Assembly: GCF_030272615.1 (NCBI RefSeq)
Contig: NW_026729311.1
Coordinates: 80,001-106,382, forward strand
From: Cryptomeria japonica
Lineage: Eukaryota > Streptophyta > Pinopsida > Cupressales > Cupressaceae
Length of the DNA: 26,382 nucleotides
Direction of reading: 5' to 3'
The notes below the pieces were generated by a model. It worked only from the letters and a program-made list of their open reading frames with translations. It was not told the DNA's origin and did not search any database. A program made the position numbers and the translations under genes. Every line of letters begins with the position of its first letter. Position 1 is the stretch's first letter. Shown here piece by piece: positions 1 to 8,384 of this stretch.

Positions 1-1433
1 GGGCGCGCTTGGGGCGACTACCAGTGCCAACCCCTTATCCCGCGACGCGTCCGACAAAGAGAACGTTCCAAGGCGGCAGAGGAGGTTACCAGCCGAAGGA
101 TGCAGTAGCAATAACAGGTATAGTTCCGCGGCGGCCGAGAAGACTCACCGCATAGGAATCGGGATGCGAGGCGAGGGATGCGGCGGGAAGGCCCCGACGG
201 CTAAACGGAAGAGGCTGCAGGGCCGCCTCGGAATGGTCCAAGCATCGGATGCGATTGGGACGACTACCAGTGCCAACCCCTTATCCCGCGATGCGTCCGA
301 TACACAGATAGTTCCAAGGCGGCCGAGGAGCCTCACCGCATATCAATCGGGGTGCGAGGCGAGGGATGGGGCGGGAAGGCCCCAACGGCTAGACGGAAGA
401 GGCTTCAGGGCCACCTCGGAATGGTCCAAGCATCGGACGCGCTTGGGGCGACTGCCAGTGCCAACCCCTTATCCCGCGATGCGTCCGATACACAGATGGT
501 TCCAAGGCGGCCGAGGAGCCTCACCGCATAGCAATCGGGGGTGCGAGGCGAGGGATGGGGCGGGAAGGCCCCAACGGCTAGACGGAAGAGGCTTCAGGGC
601 CGCCTAGGAATGGTCCAAGCATCGGACACGCTTGGGGCGACTACCAGTGACAGCCCCCTATCCCGCGATGCGTCCGATACGAAGATGGTTCCAAGGCGGC
701 CGAGGAGCCTCACCGCATAGCAATCGGGGTGCGAGGTGGGGGATGCGGCGAGATGGCCCCAACGGCTAGACGGAAGAGGCCACAGGGCCGCGTCGGAATA
801 GTCCAAGCATCGGACGCGCTTGGGGCGACTACCAGTGACAACCCCTTATCCCGCGATGCGTCCGATACGAAGATAGTTCCAAGGCGGCCGAGGAGCCTCA
901 CCGCATAGCAATCGGGGTGCGAGGTGGGGGATGCGGCGAGATGGCCCCAACGGCTAGACGGAAGAGGCTGCAGGGCCGCCTCGGAATAGTCCAAGCATCA
1001 GACGCGCTTGGGGCCACTACCAGTGACAACCCCTTATCCCGCAATGCGTCCGATACGAAGATAGTTCCAAGGCGGCCGAAGAGCCTCACCGCATAGCAAT
1101 CGGGGTGCGAGGTGGGGGATGCGGCGAGATGGCCCCAACGGCTAGACGGAAGAGGCCACAGGGCCGCCTCGGAATAGTCCAAGCATCGGACGCGCTTGGG
1201 GCGACTACCAGTGACAACCCCTTATCCCGCGATGCGTCCGATACGAAGATAGTTCCCAGGCGGCCGAGGAGCCTCACCGCATAGCAATCGGGGTGCGAGG
1301 CGAGGGATGCGGCGAGATGGCCCCAAAGGCTAGACGGAAGAGGCTGCAGGGCTGCCTCGGAATAGTCCAAGCATCGGACGCGCTTGGGGCGACTACCACT
1401 GCCAACCCCTTATCCCGCGATGCGTTCGATACA

Positions 1434-1490
1434 CAGATAGTTCCGAGGCGGCCGAGGAGGTGGGGGATGCAGCGAGATGGCCCCAACGGC
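1434..1490. other. 188-bp copy with a 28-bp internal deletion
   Basis: In this copy GCCGAGGAG runs directly into GTGGGGGATGC, whereas neighbouring copies have 28 more bases here (the CTCACCGCATAGCAATC stretch). The lost segment ends in GAG, and GAG also lies just before it, which fits slippage between short direct repeats. It is the only large length variant inside the array proper. Confidence 0.85.
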
Positions 1491-3480
1491 TAGACGGAAG
1501 AGGCTGCAGGGCCGCCTCGGAATAGTCCAAGCATCGGACGCGCTTGGGGCGACTACCAGTGACAACCCCTTATCCCGCGATGCGTCCGATACACAGATAG
1601 TTCCGAGGCGGCCAAGGAGCCTCACCGCATAGCAATCGTGGTGCGAGGTGGGGGATGCGGCGAGATGGCCCCAACGGCTAGACGGAAGAGGCTGCAGGGC
1701 CGCCTCGGAATGGTCCAAGCATCGGATGCGCTTGGGGCGACTACCACTGCCAACCCCTTATCCCGCGATGCGTCCGATACACAGATAGTTCCAAGGCGGC
1801 CGAGGAGCCTCACAGCATAGCAATCAGGGTGCGAGGCGAGGGATGCGGCGAGAAAGCCCCAACGGCTAGAGGGAAGAGGCTTCAGGTCCGCCTCGGAATG
1901 GTCCAAGCATCGGACGCGCTTGGGGCGACTACCAGTGACAACCCCTTATCCCGCGACGCGTCCGATACACAGATAGTTCCAAGGCGGCCGAGGAGCCTCA
2001 CCGCATAGCAATCGGGGTGCGAGGCGAGGGATGCGGCGAGAAGGACCCAACGGCTACACGGAAGAGGCTTCGGGGCCGCCTCGGAATGGTCCAAGCATCG
2101 GACGCGCTTGGGGCGACTACCAGTGACAACCCCTTATCCCGCGACGCGTCCGATACACAGATAGTTCCAAGGCGGCCGAGGAGCCTCACCGCATAGCAAT
2201 CGGGGTGCGAGGCGAGGGATGCGGCGAGAAGGACCCAACGGCTACACGGAAGAGGCTTCGGGGCCGCCTCGGAATGGTCCAAGCATCGGACGCGCTTGGG
2301 GCGACTACCAGTGACAACCCCTTATCCCGCGACGCGTCCGATACACAGATAGTTCCAAGGCGGCCGAGGAGCCTCACCGCATAGCAATCGGGGTGCGAGG
2401 CGAGGGATGCGGCGAGAAGGACCCAACGGCTAGACGGAAGAGGCTTCGGGTCCGCCTCGGAATGGTCCAAGCATCGGACGCGCTTGGGGCGACTACCAGT
2501 GACAACCCCTTATCCCGCGACGCGTCCGATACACAGATAGTTCCAAGGCGGCCGAGGAGCCTCACCGCATAGCAATCGGGGTGCGAGGCGAGGGATGCGG
2601 CGAGAAGGACCCAACGGCTAGACGGAAGAGGCTTCGGGTCCGCCTCGGAATGGTCCAAGCATCGGACGCGCTTGGGGCGACTACCAGTGACAACCCCTTA
2701 TCCCGCGACGCGTCCGATACACAGATAGTTCCGAGGCGGCCGAGGAGCCTCACCGCATAGCAATCGGGGTGCGAGGCGAAGGATGCGGCGAGAAGGACCC
2801 AACGGCTAGACGGAAGAGGCTTCGGGTCCGCCTCGGAATGGTCTAAGCATCGGACGCGCTTGGGGCGACTACCAGTGACAACCCCTTATCCCGCGACGCG
2901 TCCGATACACAGATAGTTCCAAGGCGGCCGAGGAGCCTCACCGCATAGCAATCGGGGTGCGAGGCGAGGGATGCGGCGAGAAGGACCCAACGGCTAGACG
3001 GAAGAGGCTTCAGGGCCGCCTCGGAATGGTCCAAGCATCGAACGCGCTTGGGGCGACTACCAGTGACAACCCCTTATCCCGCGACGCGTCCGATACACAG
3101 ATAGTTCCGAGGCGGCCGAGGAGCCTCACCGCATAGCAATCGGGGTGCGAGGCGAGGGATGCGGCGAGAAGGACCCAACGGCTAGACGGAAGAGGCTTCA
3201 GGGCCGCCTCGGAATGGTCCAAGCATCGGACGCGCTTGGGGCGACTACCAGTGACAACCCCTTATCCCGCGACGCGTCCGATACACAGATAGTTCCGAGG
3301 CGGCCGAGGAGCCTCACCGCATAGCAATCGGGGTGCGAGGCGAGGGATGCGGCGAGAAGGACCCAACGGCTAGACGGAAGAGGCTTCAGGGCCGCCTCGG
3401 AATGGTCCAAGCATCGGACGCGCTTGGGGCGACTACCAATGACAACCCCTTATCCCGCGACGCGTCCGATACACAGATAG

Positions 3481-3590
3481 TTCCGAGGCGGCCGAGGAGC
3501 CTCACCGCATAGCAATCGGGGTGCGAGGCGAGGGATGCGGCGAGAAGGACCCAACGGCTAGACGGAAGAGGCTTCAGGGCCGCCTCGGAA
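3481..3590. repeat. Representative 13-bp inverted repeat inside a 188-bp unit
   Basis: TTCCGAGGCGGCC at 3481-3493 is perfectly complementary to GGCCGCCTCGGAA at 3578-3590, with 84 bases between. The same pairing recurs in the other 188-bp copies. Many have TTCCAAGG in the left arm, giving one mismatch, and copies around 2450-2830 have GGTCCGCC in the right arm, giving another. As RNA from either strand this could form a long-range stem. No function can be assigned from sequence alone. Confidence 0.75.
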
Positions 3591-4006
3591 TGGTCCAAGC
3601 ATCGGACGCGCTTGGGGCGACTACCAGTGACAACCCCTTATCCCGCGACGCGTCCGATACACAGATAGTTCCGAGGCGGCCGAGGAGCCTCACCGCATAG
3701 CAATCGGGGTGCGAGGCGAGGGATGCGGCGAGAAGGACCCAACGGCTAGACGGAAGAGGCTTCAGGGCCGCCTCGGAATGGTCCAAGCATCGGACGCGCT
3801 TGGGGCGACTACCGTTGCCAACCCCTTATCCCGCGATGCGTCTGATACACAGATAGTTCCGAGGCGGCCGAGGAGCCTCACCGCATAGCAATCGGGTTGC
3901 GAGGCAGATTATTGGGAAGGGAACCCCCTGGGATGCGGCTCAAGCAGTGCCCAAAGGGACTGGAATGCGGAATCACATCGAGAGACCCAAATGCTATACG
4001 AGGGCT

Positions 4007-4026
4007 CAAATCGAATTATCGATTTG
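4007..4026. repeat. 8-bp perfect palindrome with 4-base loop
   Basis: CAAATCGA and TCGATTTG are exact reverse complements around an ATTA loop. The corresponding sites in the next two units (near 4479 and 4929) keep a TCGAATC word but not the palindrome. Role unknown. Confidence 0.7.
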
Positions 4027-4143
4027 GCCACGACATGGACGCATCGGAACGACTACCTTTGCCGAACCACTCGCAATTGCATCCATACCGAAACCAATAG
4101 ACATTTCCGTTAGAGCCCTCGCATAGCATTCGGGAATCTCGCA

Positions 4144-4233
4144 TGCCCCTCTAAATCGACCAATGCTGGCGCTCAATGAAAATCCGAGCGCTACCACCGT
4201 TCGAGCGCCAGCATTGGTCGAGTTAGAGGGGCA
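4144..4233. repeat. Long inverted repeat, 31-bp arms with one mismatch
   Basis: The arms are 4144-4174 and 4203-4233, separated by 28 bases. Thirty of 31 positions pair; the single mismatch is at the A/G step near the outer third of the stem. It lies 28 bases to the left of the motif at 4261, so a minus-strand transcript starting near 4265 would carry this hairpin in its first 125 nucleotides. Equivalent but weaker inverted repeats sit at the same place in the next two units. Confidence 0.9.
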
Positions 4234-4260
4234 CGGGGGAGAATGCTCCAGTCAACACCT

Positions 4261-4272
4261 CCCCTATATAAG
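4261..4272 (-). promoter_or_regulatory. Pol I-like promoter motif, leftmost (candidate gene promoter)
   Basis: The minus strand reads CTTATATAGGGGAGGTG, matching the plant RNA polymerase I start consensus TATATA(R)GGGG, with +1 expected at the A opposite 4265. It is the motif nearest the 188-bp array, so if 18S lies to the left this would be the 35S gene promoter. On the + strand TATATAAG could instead be read as a Pol II TATA box, but no gene follows it. Identification rests on the motif and its array context only. Confidence 0.6.
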
Positions 4273-4750
4273 TTATTTGTCCGATTCTCGCACAACCGTA
4301 GTCTGCCTCGTCGAATCAAACAACGGTCCCAGATTCCGACTTCCGTTCCGTAGAGACCCAAAAGCTAGATGGAGGCTCGCAAGAAAGAGAGTCGGCGCAT
4401 AGCAATCGGGTTTCTCGAACGTTTAGGGACCGAGCTCACTTGCGGATAGGGCAAAATCCGCCAAGCAACCCAAAAGCTAGACGGGGGCTCGAATCGAATC
4501 GCCTAGGCGGCCACAACAACGACGTGTTGGATCGACTACCAGTGCCAAACCATTCAGCAAGACTAGTCTGTGTCGAGGCCGGATAGAGATTCTCAGAGAG
4601 CGCCCGCATAGCATTTAGGAGACCTGCCGCGTCCCTCACACTCGACAAATGGTGGTGCACGTTTATAAATCCGAGCGATCCCAACCCTTTCAAGCACCAA
4701 CATCGGTCGAGATAGAGGGGCACGGAGGGGGCTGCGTGAGACAACACAGT
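4273..4750. repeat. Promoter-proximal unit A (490-bp spacing)
   Basis: This stretch separates the first and second Pol I-like motifs. It holds words shared with units at 4000-4260 and 4760-5190: TTATTTGTCCGATTCTC beside the motif, ACCCAAAAGCTAGA, GACTACCAGTGCC and CGCATAGCATT. The last two resemble the 188-bp repeat. The unit therefore looks like a composite of a promoter block and a decayed 188-bp-like block. No coding region is supported. Confidence 0.7.
4628..4724. repeat. Degenerate inverted repeat beside second promoter motif
   Basis: Arms 4628-4658 and 4694-4724 pair at about 23 of 31 positions. It is the positional equivalent of the inverted repeat at 4144-4233. The loop-proximal stem here is GGTGGTGC with GCACCAAC, compared with GCTGGCGC and GCGCCAGC in the first unit, so one C-G pair is replaced by T-A. 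Confidence 0.7.
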
Positions 4751-4762
4751 CCCCTATATAAG
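4751..4762 (-). promoter_or_regulatory. Pol I-like promoter motif 2
   Basis: The minus strand reads CTTATATAGGGGACTGTG, with +1 expected near 4755. The core is intact, but the usual GAGGTG just downstream is changed to GACTGTG. It lies 490 bp from motif 1. Confidence 0.55.
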
Positions 4763-5067
4763 TTATTTGTCCGATTCTCACACATCCGAAGAATGGTCAT
4801 CAAATCGGACAACAGCCCAAACTTCCGACTTCCGTCCCAGAAAGCCCAAGAGCTATCTAAAACGTTCATGGCCGGAACTCGATCGCGGCTATACCAGTCC
4901 GCCAAGCAACCCAAAAGCTAGACTGGAGCTCTAGTCGAATCACCTCTGTGGCCATTGCAAGGACGTGTTGGAGCGACTACCATTGCCGAACCATTCCGCA
5001 GGTCGAGTCCATACCAAGGCCGCATAGAGATTCACGATGAGCTCCTGCATAGCAATCAGGAGACTTG

Positions 5068-5165
5068 CCGTGTCCATCACAATCGATAAATCCTGGTGCA
5101 AGATTTTTGCATCCGAGCGCTCCAACCAGTCGAGCACCAGCATCAATCGACATAAACGGGCACGG
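5068..5165. repeat. Degenerate inverted repeat beside third promoter motif
   Basis: Arms 5068-5099 and 5134-5165 match best near the loop, CCTGGTGC with GCACCAGC, and at the outer end, CCGTG with CACGG. It is the third positional equivalent of the 4144-4233 structure and shares the T-A pair seen in the second copy. Confidence 0.65.
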
Positions 5166-5191
5166 GGGGAGGATGCTCGAGAACACTACCT

Positions 5192-5203
5192 CCCCTATAT
5201 AAG
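5192..5203 (-). promoter_or_regulatory. Pol I-like promoter motif 3
   Basis: The minus strand reads CTTATATAGGGGAGGTAG, with +1 expected near 5196. It is 441 bp from motif 2 and is the last motif of the long-unit type with an inverted repeat beside it. Confidence 0.55.
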
Positions 5204-5280
5204 TTATTTGTCCGATTCTCAAGCAGCCGAAGTCTGGTCATCGAATCGGGTCAAAGACCACAACTTCCGACTTTACCCAC

Positions 5281-5660
5281 AATGCAAGTCATCGAATCGA
5301 ACATCGGCCCCCGAGTCGGACTCCATGCGTATGTCAGGTCATCGGACCCAAATTCCGCCTTCCTGCGCATGGCGGGCCATCAATATCAACTCGGTCATCG
5401 GACCCAAACTCCGCCTTTTTGCGTATGGCACGCCTTCAAATCGGTCATCGGACCCAAATTCCGCCTTCCTGTGCATGGCGGGCCATCAACATCAACTCGG
5501 TCATCGGACCCAAATTCCGCCTTTCTGCGCATGGCACGCCATCAACTCGGTCATCGGACCCAAATTCCGCCTTCCTGCGCATGGCAGGTCATCGGACACA
5601 AATTCAGACCTCGCCAATATGCCTACGTATCGAATCGGTCATCGGACCCAACTTCCGACT
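5281..5660. repeat. Short tandem repeat with alternating 56/50-bp spacing
   Basis: The word CATCGGAC(C/A)C starts at 5340, 5396, 5446, 5502, 5552, 5590 and 5640, so the spacings are 56, 50, 56, 50, 38 and 50. Between the words lie AAATTCCGCCTTCCTGCGCA and ATGGC variants. The alternation suggests a two-part unit of about 106 bp. The same words recur once per 311-bp unit further right, so this is a local expansion of part of that unit. Open frames here are repeat by-products. Confidence 0.85.
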
Positions 5661-5736
5661 TCATCCATACTGTAGGGTCTTTGAGGTTGGCGCGGTGCGC
5701 TCAACCCAGGGAGTCGACCCATCGAAGCATACACCT

Positions 5737-5748
5737 CCCCTATATAAG
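5737..5748 (-). promoter_or_regulatory. Pol I-like promoter motif 4
   Basis: The minus strand reads CTTATATAGGGGAGGTG, with +1 expected near 5741. It is the first motif of the 311-bp series. The downstream partner for a 5' hairpin is CAGGGAG rather than GGGGAG, so the stem is shorter. Confidence 0.55.
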
Positions 5749-6047
5749 CTATTTGTCCGATTCCCACACCTGTGTAGTTTGCACCTCTGACCAGGACATC
5801 GACCCCAACTTCCGAACTCGACTGCAACGACGGCACCAGCGCCTTGGTGCGCACCTTGCGACGCACAGTCCCAACATTCGCCTTCCTGCACATGGCAGGT
5901 CATCGGACCCAAATTCCGACCTCGCGAGTATGCCTACATATCGAATCGGTCATCGGACCCAACTTCCGACTTCATCCATACCGTAGGGTCTTTGAGGTTG
6001 GCGCGGTGCGCTCAACCCGGGGAGTCGACCCAACGAAGCATACACCT

Positions 6048-6059
6048 CCCCTATATAAG
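6048..6059 (-). promoter_or_regulatory. Pol I-like promoter motif 5
   Basis: Core identical to motif 4, 311 bp away, with +1 expected near 6052. GGGGAG to its left on the + strand is complementary to the CTCCCC of the motif. Confidence 0.55.
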
Positions 6060-6358
6060 CTATTTGTCCGATTCCCACACCTGTGTAGTTTGCACCTCCG
6101 ATCAAGACATCGACCCCAACTTCCGAACTCGCCTCCAACGACCGAACCAGCGCCTTGGTGCGCACCTTGCAACGCACAGTGCCAACATTCGCCTTCCTGC
6201 ACGTGGCAGGTCATCGGACCCAAATTCCGACCTCGCGAGTATGCCTACATATCGAATCGGTCATCGGACCCAACTTCCGACTTCATCCATACCGTAGGGT
6301 CTTTGAGGTTGGCGCGGTGCGCTCAACCCGGGGAGTCGACCCAACGAAGCATACACCT

Positions 6359-6370
6359 CCCCTATATAAG
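6359..6370 (-). promoter_or_regulatory. Pol I-like promoter motif 6
   Basis: Core and flanks match motif 5 almost exactly at a 311-bp step; +1 expected near 6363. Confidence 0.55.
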
Positions 6371-6669
6371 CTATTTGTCCGATTCCCACACCTGTGTAGC
6401 TTGCACCTCCGATCAGGACATCGACCCCAACTTCCGAACTCGACTAAAAAGACCGCACCAGCGCCTTGGTGTGCACCTTGCAACGCACAGTGTCAACATT
6501 CGCCTTCCTGCACATGGCAGGTCATCGGACCCAAATTCCGACCTCATGAGCATACCTACTAATCGAATTGGTCATCGGACCCAACTTCCGACTTCATCCA
6601 TACCGTAGGGTCTTTGAGGTTGGCGCGGTGCGCTCAACCTGGGGAGTCGACCCATCGAAGCATACACCT

Positions 6670-6681
6670 CCCCTATATAAG
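6670..6681 (-). promoter_or_regulatory. Pol I-like promoter motif 7
   Basis: Last of the 311-bp series; +1 expected near 6674. The 38/52-bp minisatellite begins about 110 bp to its right, which is upstream on the minus strand, where spacer enhancers lie in other rDNAs. Confidence 0.55.
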
Positions 6682-6783
6682 CTATTTGTCCGATTCCGAC
6701 ACCTGTGTAGTTTGCACCTCCGCTCAGGACATCGACCCCAACTTCCGAACTCGCCTGCAACGACCGAACCAGCGCCTTGGTGC

Positions 6784-7396
6784 GCACCAAAAGTGCGCAC
6801 TTTTGGAGGGCACTTTTGTGCGCTCCAAAGGTGCGCACTTTTGGAGGGCACTTTTCTGCGCTCCAAAGGTGCGCACTTTTGGAGGGCACTTTTTGGAGGG
6901 CACTTTTCTGCGCTCCAAAGGTGCGCACTTTTGGAGGGCACTTTTTGGAGGGCACTTTTCTGCGCTCCAAAGGTGCGCACTTTTGGAGGGCACTTTTTGG
7001 AGGGCACTTTTCTGCGCTCCAAAGGTGCGCACTTTTGGAGGGCACTTTTTGGAGGGCACTTTTCTGCGCTCCAAAGGTGCGCACTTTTGGAGGGCACTTT
7101 TTGGAGGGCACTTTTCTGCGCTCCAAAGGTGCGCACTTTTGGAGGGCACTTTTCTGCGCTCCAAAGGTGCGCACTTTTGGAGGGCACTTTTTGGAGGGCA
7201 CTTTTCTGCGCTCCAAAGGTGCGCACTTTTGGAGGGCACTTTTCTGCGCTCCAAAGGTGCGCACTTTTGGAGGGCACTTTTTGGAGGGCACTTTTCTGCG
7301 CTCCAAAGGTGCGCACTTTTGGAGGGCACTTTTGTGCACTCCAAAGGTGCGCACTTTTGGAGGGCACTTTTCCTGTGCTCCAAAGGTGCACACCTA
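6784..7396. repeat. 38/52-bp minisatellite with palindromic core
   Basis: GGTGCGCAC landmarks fall at 6830, 6868, 6920, 6972, 7024, 7076, 7128, 7166, 7218, 7256, 7308 and 7346, with a variant at 7385. The spacings are 38 or 52 bp (the last is 39). The 52-bp form equals the 38-bp form plus a 14-base duplication of TTTGGAGGGCAC. Each junction forms the near-palindrome CCAAAGGTGCGCACTTTTGG. All six frames are open over 600 bp or more, because the repeat has few stop-like words and changes phase; none looks like a protein. The array starts at the CCTTGGTGCGCACC word that ordinary 311-bp units carry once. Confidence 0.95.
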
Positions 7397-7524
7397 GGTG
7401 AGCACCTTCGACCACACCTTGTAGCACACCAAACTCTGACTTTCGACTTCATCCGCAATGCAGGGTCTTTGAGGTTGGCGCAATGCGCACAACCAGGGGA
7501 GTCGACCCATCAAACCCAACACCT

Positions 7525-7536
7525 CCCCTATATAAG
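7525..7536 (-). promoter_or_regulatory. Pol I-like promoter motif 8
   Basis: The minus strand reads CTTATATAGGGGAGGTG, with +1 expected near 7529. It is the first motif to the right of the minisatellite, 855 bp from motif 7. Confidence 0.55.
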
Positions 7537-7681
7537 CTATTTGTCTGATTCTCATACATGCGTAGCCTGCAGGAGCAATTAGGACATCGACCCCAACTTT
7601 CGGCTTCTAAACGAAAACAAGGTCTTTGAGGTTGGTGTAATGCGAACAACTAGGGGAGTCAACCCATCAAACCCAACACCT

Positions 7682-7693
7682 CCCCTATATAAG
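7682..7693 (-). promoter_or_regulatory. Pol I-like promoter motif 9
   Basis: Same core as motif 8, 157 bp away; +1 expected near 7686. Confidence 0.55.
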
Positions 7694-7838
7694 CTATTTG
7701 TCTGATTCTCATACATGTGTAGTCTACAGGAGCAATTAGGACATCGACCCCAACTTTTGACTTCTTAACGAAAACAAGGTCTTTGAGGTTGACGTAATGC
7801 GCACAACCAGGGGAGTCGACCCATCAAACCCAACACCT

Positions 7839-7850
7839 CCCCTATATAAG
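7839..7850 (-). promoter_or_regulatory. Pol I-like promoter motif 10
   Basis: Same core; +1 expected near 7843. Here AGGGGAG at 7809-7815 is a perfect 7-bp partner of CTCCCCT at 7837-7843, so the predicted transcript would begin with one arm of a hairpin. Confidence 0.55.
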
Positions 7851-7995
7851 CTATTTGTCCGATTCTCATACATGTGTAGCCTGCAGGAGCCATTAGGACA
7901 TTGACCCCAACTTTTGACTTCTTAACGAAAACAAGGTCTTTGAGGTTGGCGTAATGCGCACAACCAAGGGAGTTGACCCATCAAACCCAACACCT

Positions 7996-8007
7996 CCCCT
8001 ATATAAG
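7996..8007 (-). promoter_or_regulatory. Pol I-like promoter motif 11
   Basis: Same core, 157 bp from motif 10; +1 expected near 8000. The upstream + strand partner is AAGGGAG instead of AGGGGAG, which weakens the hairpin. Confidence 0.55.
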
Positions 8008-8215
8008 CTATTTGTCTGATTCTCATACATGTGTAGCCTGCAACAACGATTAGGACATCCACCCCAACTTCTGAATTCGTCTGCGTTGACCGCACCAAAG
8101 GTGCACGCCTTGGTGCTCACCAAAATCCGACTTCCGACTTCTTCTGCTATGCGGGGTCTTTGAGGTTGGCGCAGTGCGCACAACCAGGGGAGTCAACCCA
8201 CCGAATGCAACACCT

Positions 8216-8227
8216 CCCCTATATAAG
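8216..8227 (-). promoter_or_regulatory. Pol I-like promoter motif 12
   Basis: Same core, 220 bp from motif 11; +1 expected near 8220. Confidence 0.55.
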
Positions 8228-8372
8228 CTATTTGTCTGATTCTCATACATGCGTAGACTGCAGCAATGATTAGGACATCCACCCCAACTTTTGACTTCTT
8301 AAACAAGACAGGGTCTTTGAAGTTGGTGCAGTGCACACAACCAGGGGAGTCGACCCATCAAACGCAACACCT

Positions 8373-8384
8373 CCCCTATATAAA
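8373..8384 (-). promoter_or_regulatory. Pol I-like promoter motif 13 (one-base insertion)
   Basis: The + strand reads CCCCTATATAAAGC, with one extra A compared with the other twelve. The minus strand is GCTTTATATAGGGG, so TATATAGGGG itself is intact and only the spacing to upstream sequence changes. +1 expected near 8377. Confidence 0.5.

Larger units (their letters stand above)
1..3902. repeat. 188-bp GC-rich tandem repeat array (about 20 copies)
   Basis: A landmark beginning TTCC(G/A)AGGCGGCC recurs from 124 to 3857 at 188-bp steps, giving 20 periods once a 28-bp deletion near 1460 is counted. The first copy is irregular: about 56 extra bases lie between the start of the window and 245. 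Copies from about 1900 to 3800 are nearly identical, while copies from 1 to 1900 differ more and fall into local sub-groups (for example 710-1300 share a GAGGTGGGGGATG variant). Each copy carries a 13-bp inverted repeat. There is no sign of coding: 188 is not a multiple of 3, and the short open frames are repeats of each other. If the Pol I-like motifs to the right are real, this array lies downstream of them on the minus strand and would be 5' external transcribed spacer. That placement is inference. Confidence 0.95.
3903..4260. other. Transition region between 188-bp array and first promoter-like motif
   Basis: The 188-bp pattern stops just after GCATAGCAATCGGG. What follows is mostly single-copy in this window, but decayed 188-bp words remain: CGACTACC near 4051 and CGCATAGCATTCGG near 4121. 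Two palindromic structures lie here (4007-4026 and 4144-4233). No convincing coding region is present. On the minus-strand Pol I reading this would be the first part of the 5' external transcribed spacer. Confidence 0.6.
5660..6780. repeat. 311-bp spacer-promoter tandem units
   Basis: The promoter motif recurs at 5737, 6048, 6359 and 6670, exactly 311 bp apart. Each unit contains the motif, CACACCTGTGTAG, GACATCGACCCCAACTTCCG, GCGCCTTGGTG(C/T)GCACC, a TTCGCCTTCCTGCAC word, TCATCGGACCCAA words, and GGGTCTTTGAGGTTGGCGCG just left of the motif. Neighbouring units differ at scattered positions only. On the minus strand this has the form of reiterated rDNA spacer promoters. Confidence 0.9.

Noticed and set aside
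710-3786. Serial 70-94-codon minus-strand frames in the 188-bp array.
   Set aside because: They are the same segment of each 188-bp copy read repeatedly, overlap each other, and end at the same word in each copy.
5340-5650. CRISPR-like regular repeats.
   Set aside because: Spacers between the words are themselves repeated variants, there is no unique spacer content, and the 5S genes are of plant type.
6568-7427. Open frames of over 200 codons on both strands across the 38/52-bp minisatellite.
   Set aside because: The repeat lacks stop words in almost every phase, so openness carries no information. The products are only translations of the 38/52-bp unit.
4261-8384. TATATAAG read as Pol II TATA boxes on the + strand.
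   Set aside because: The word fits, but no gene follows any of the 13 sites within a unit length, and the minus-strand reading includes the adjoining GGGG expected for plant Pol I. Not excluded, only less likely.
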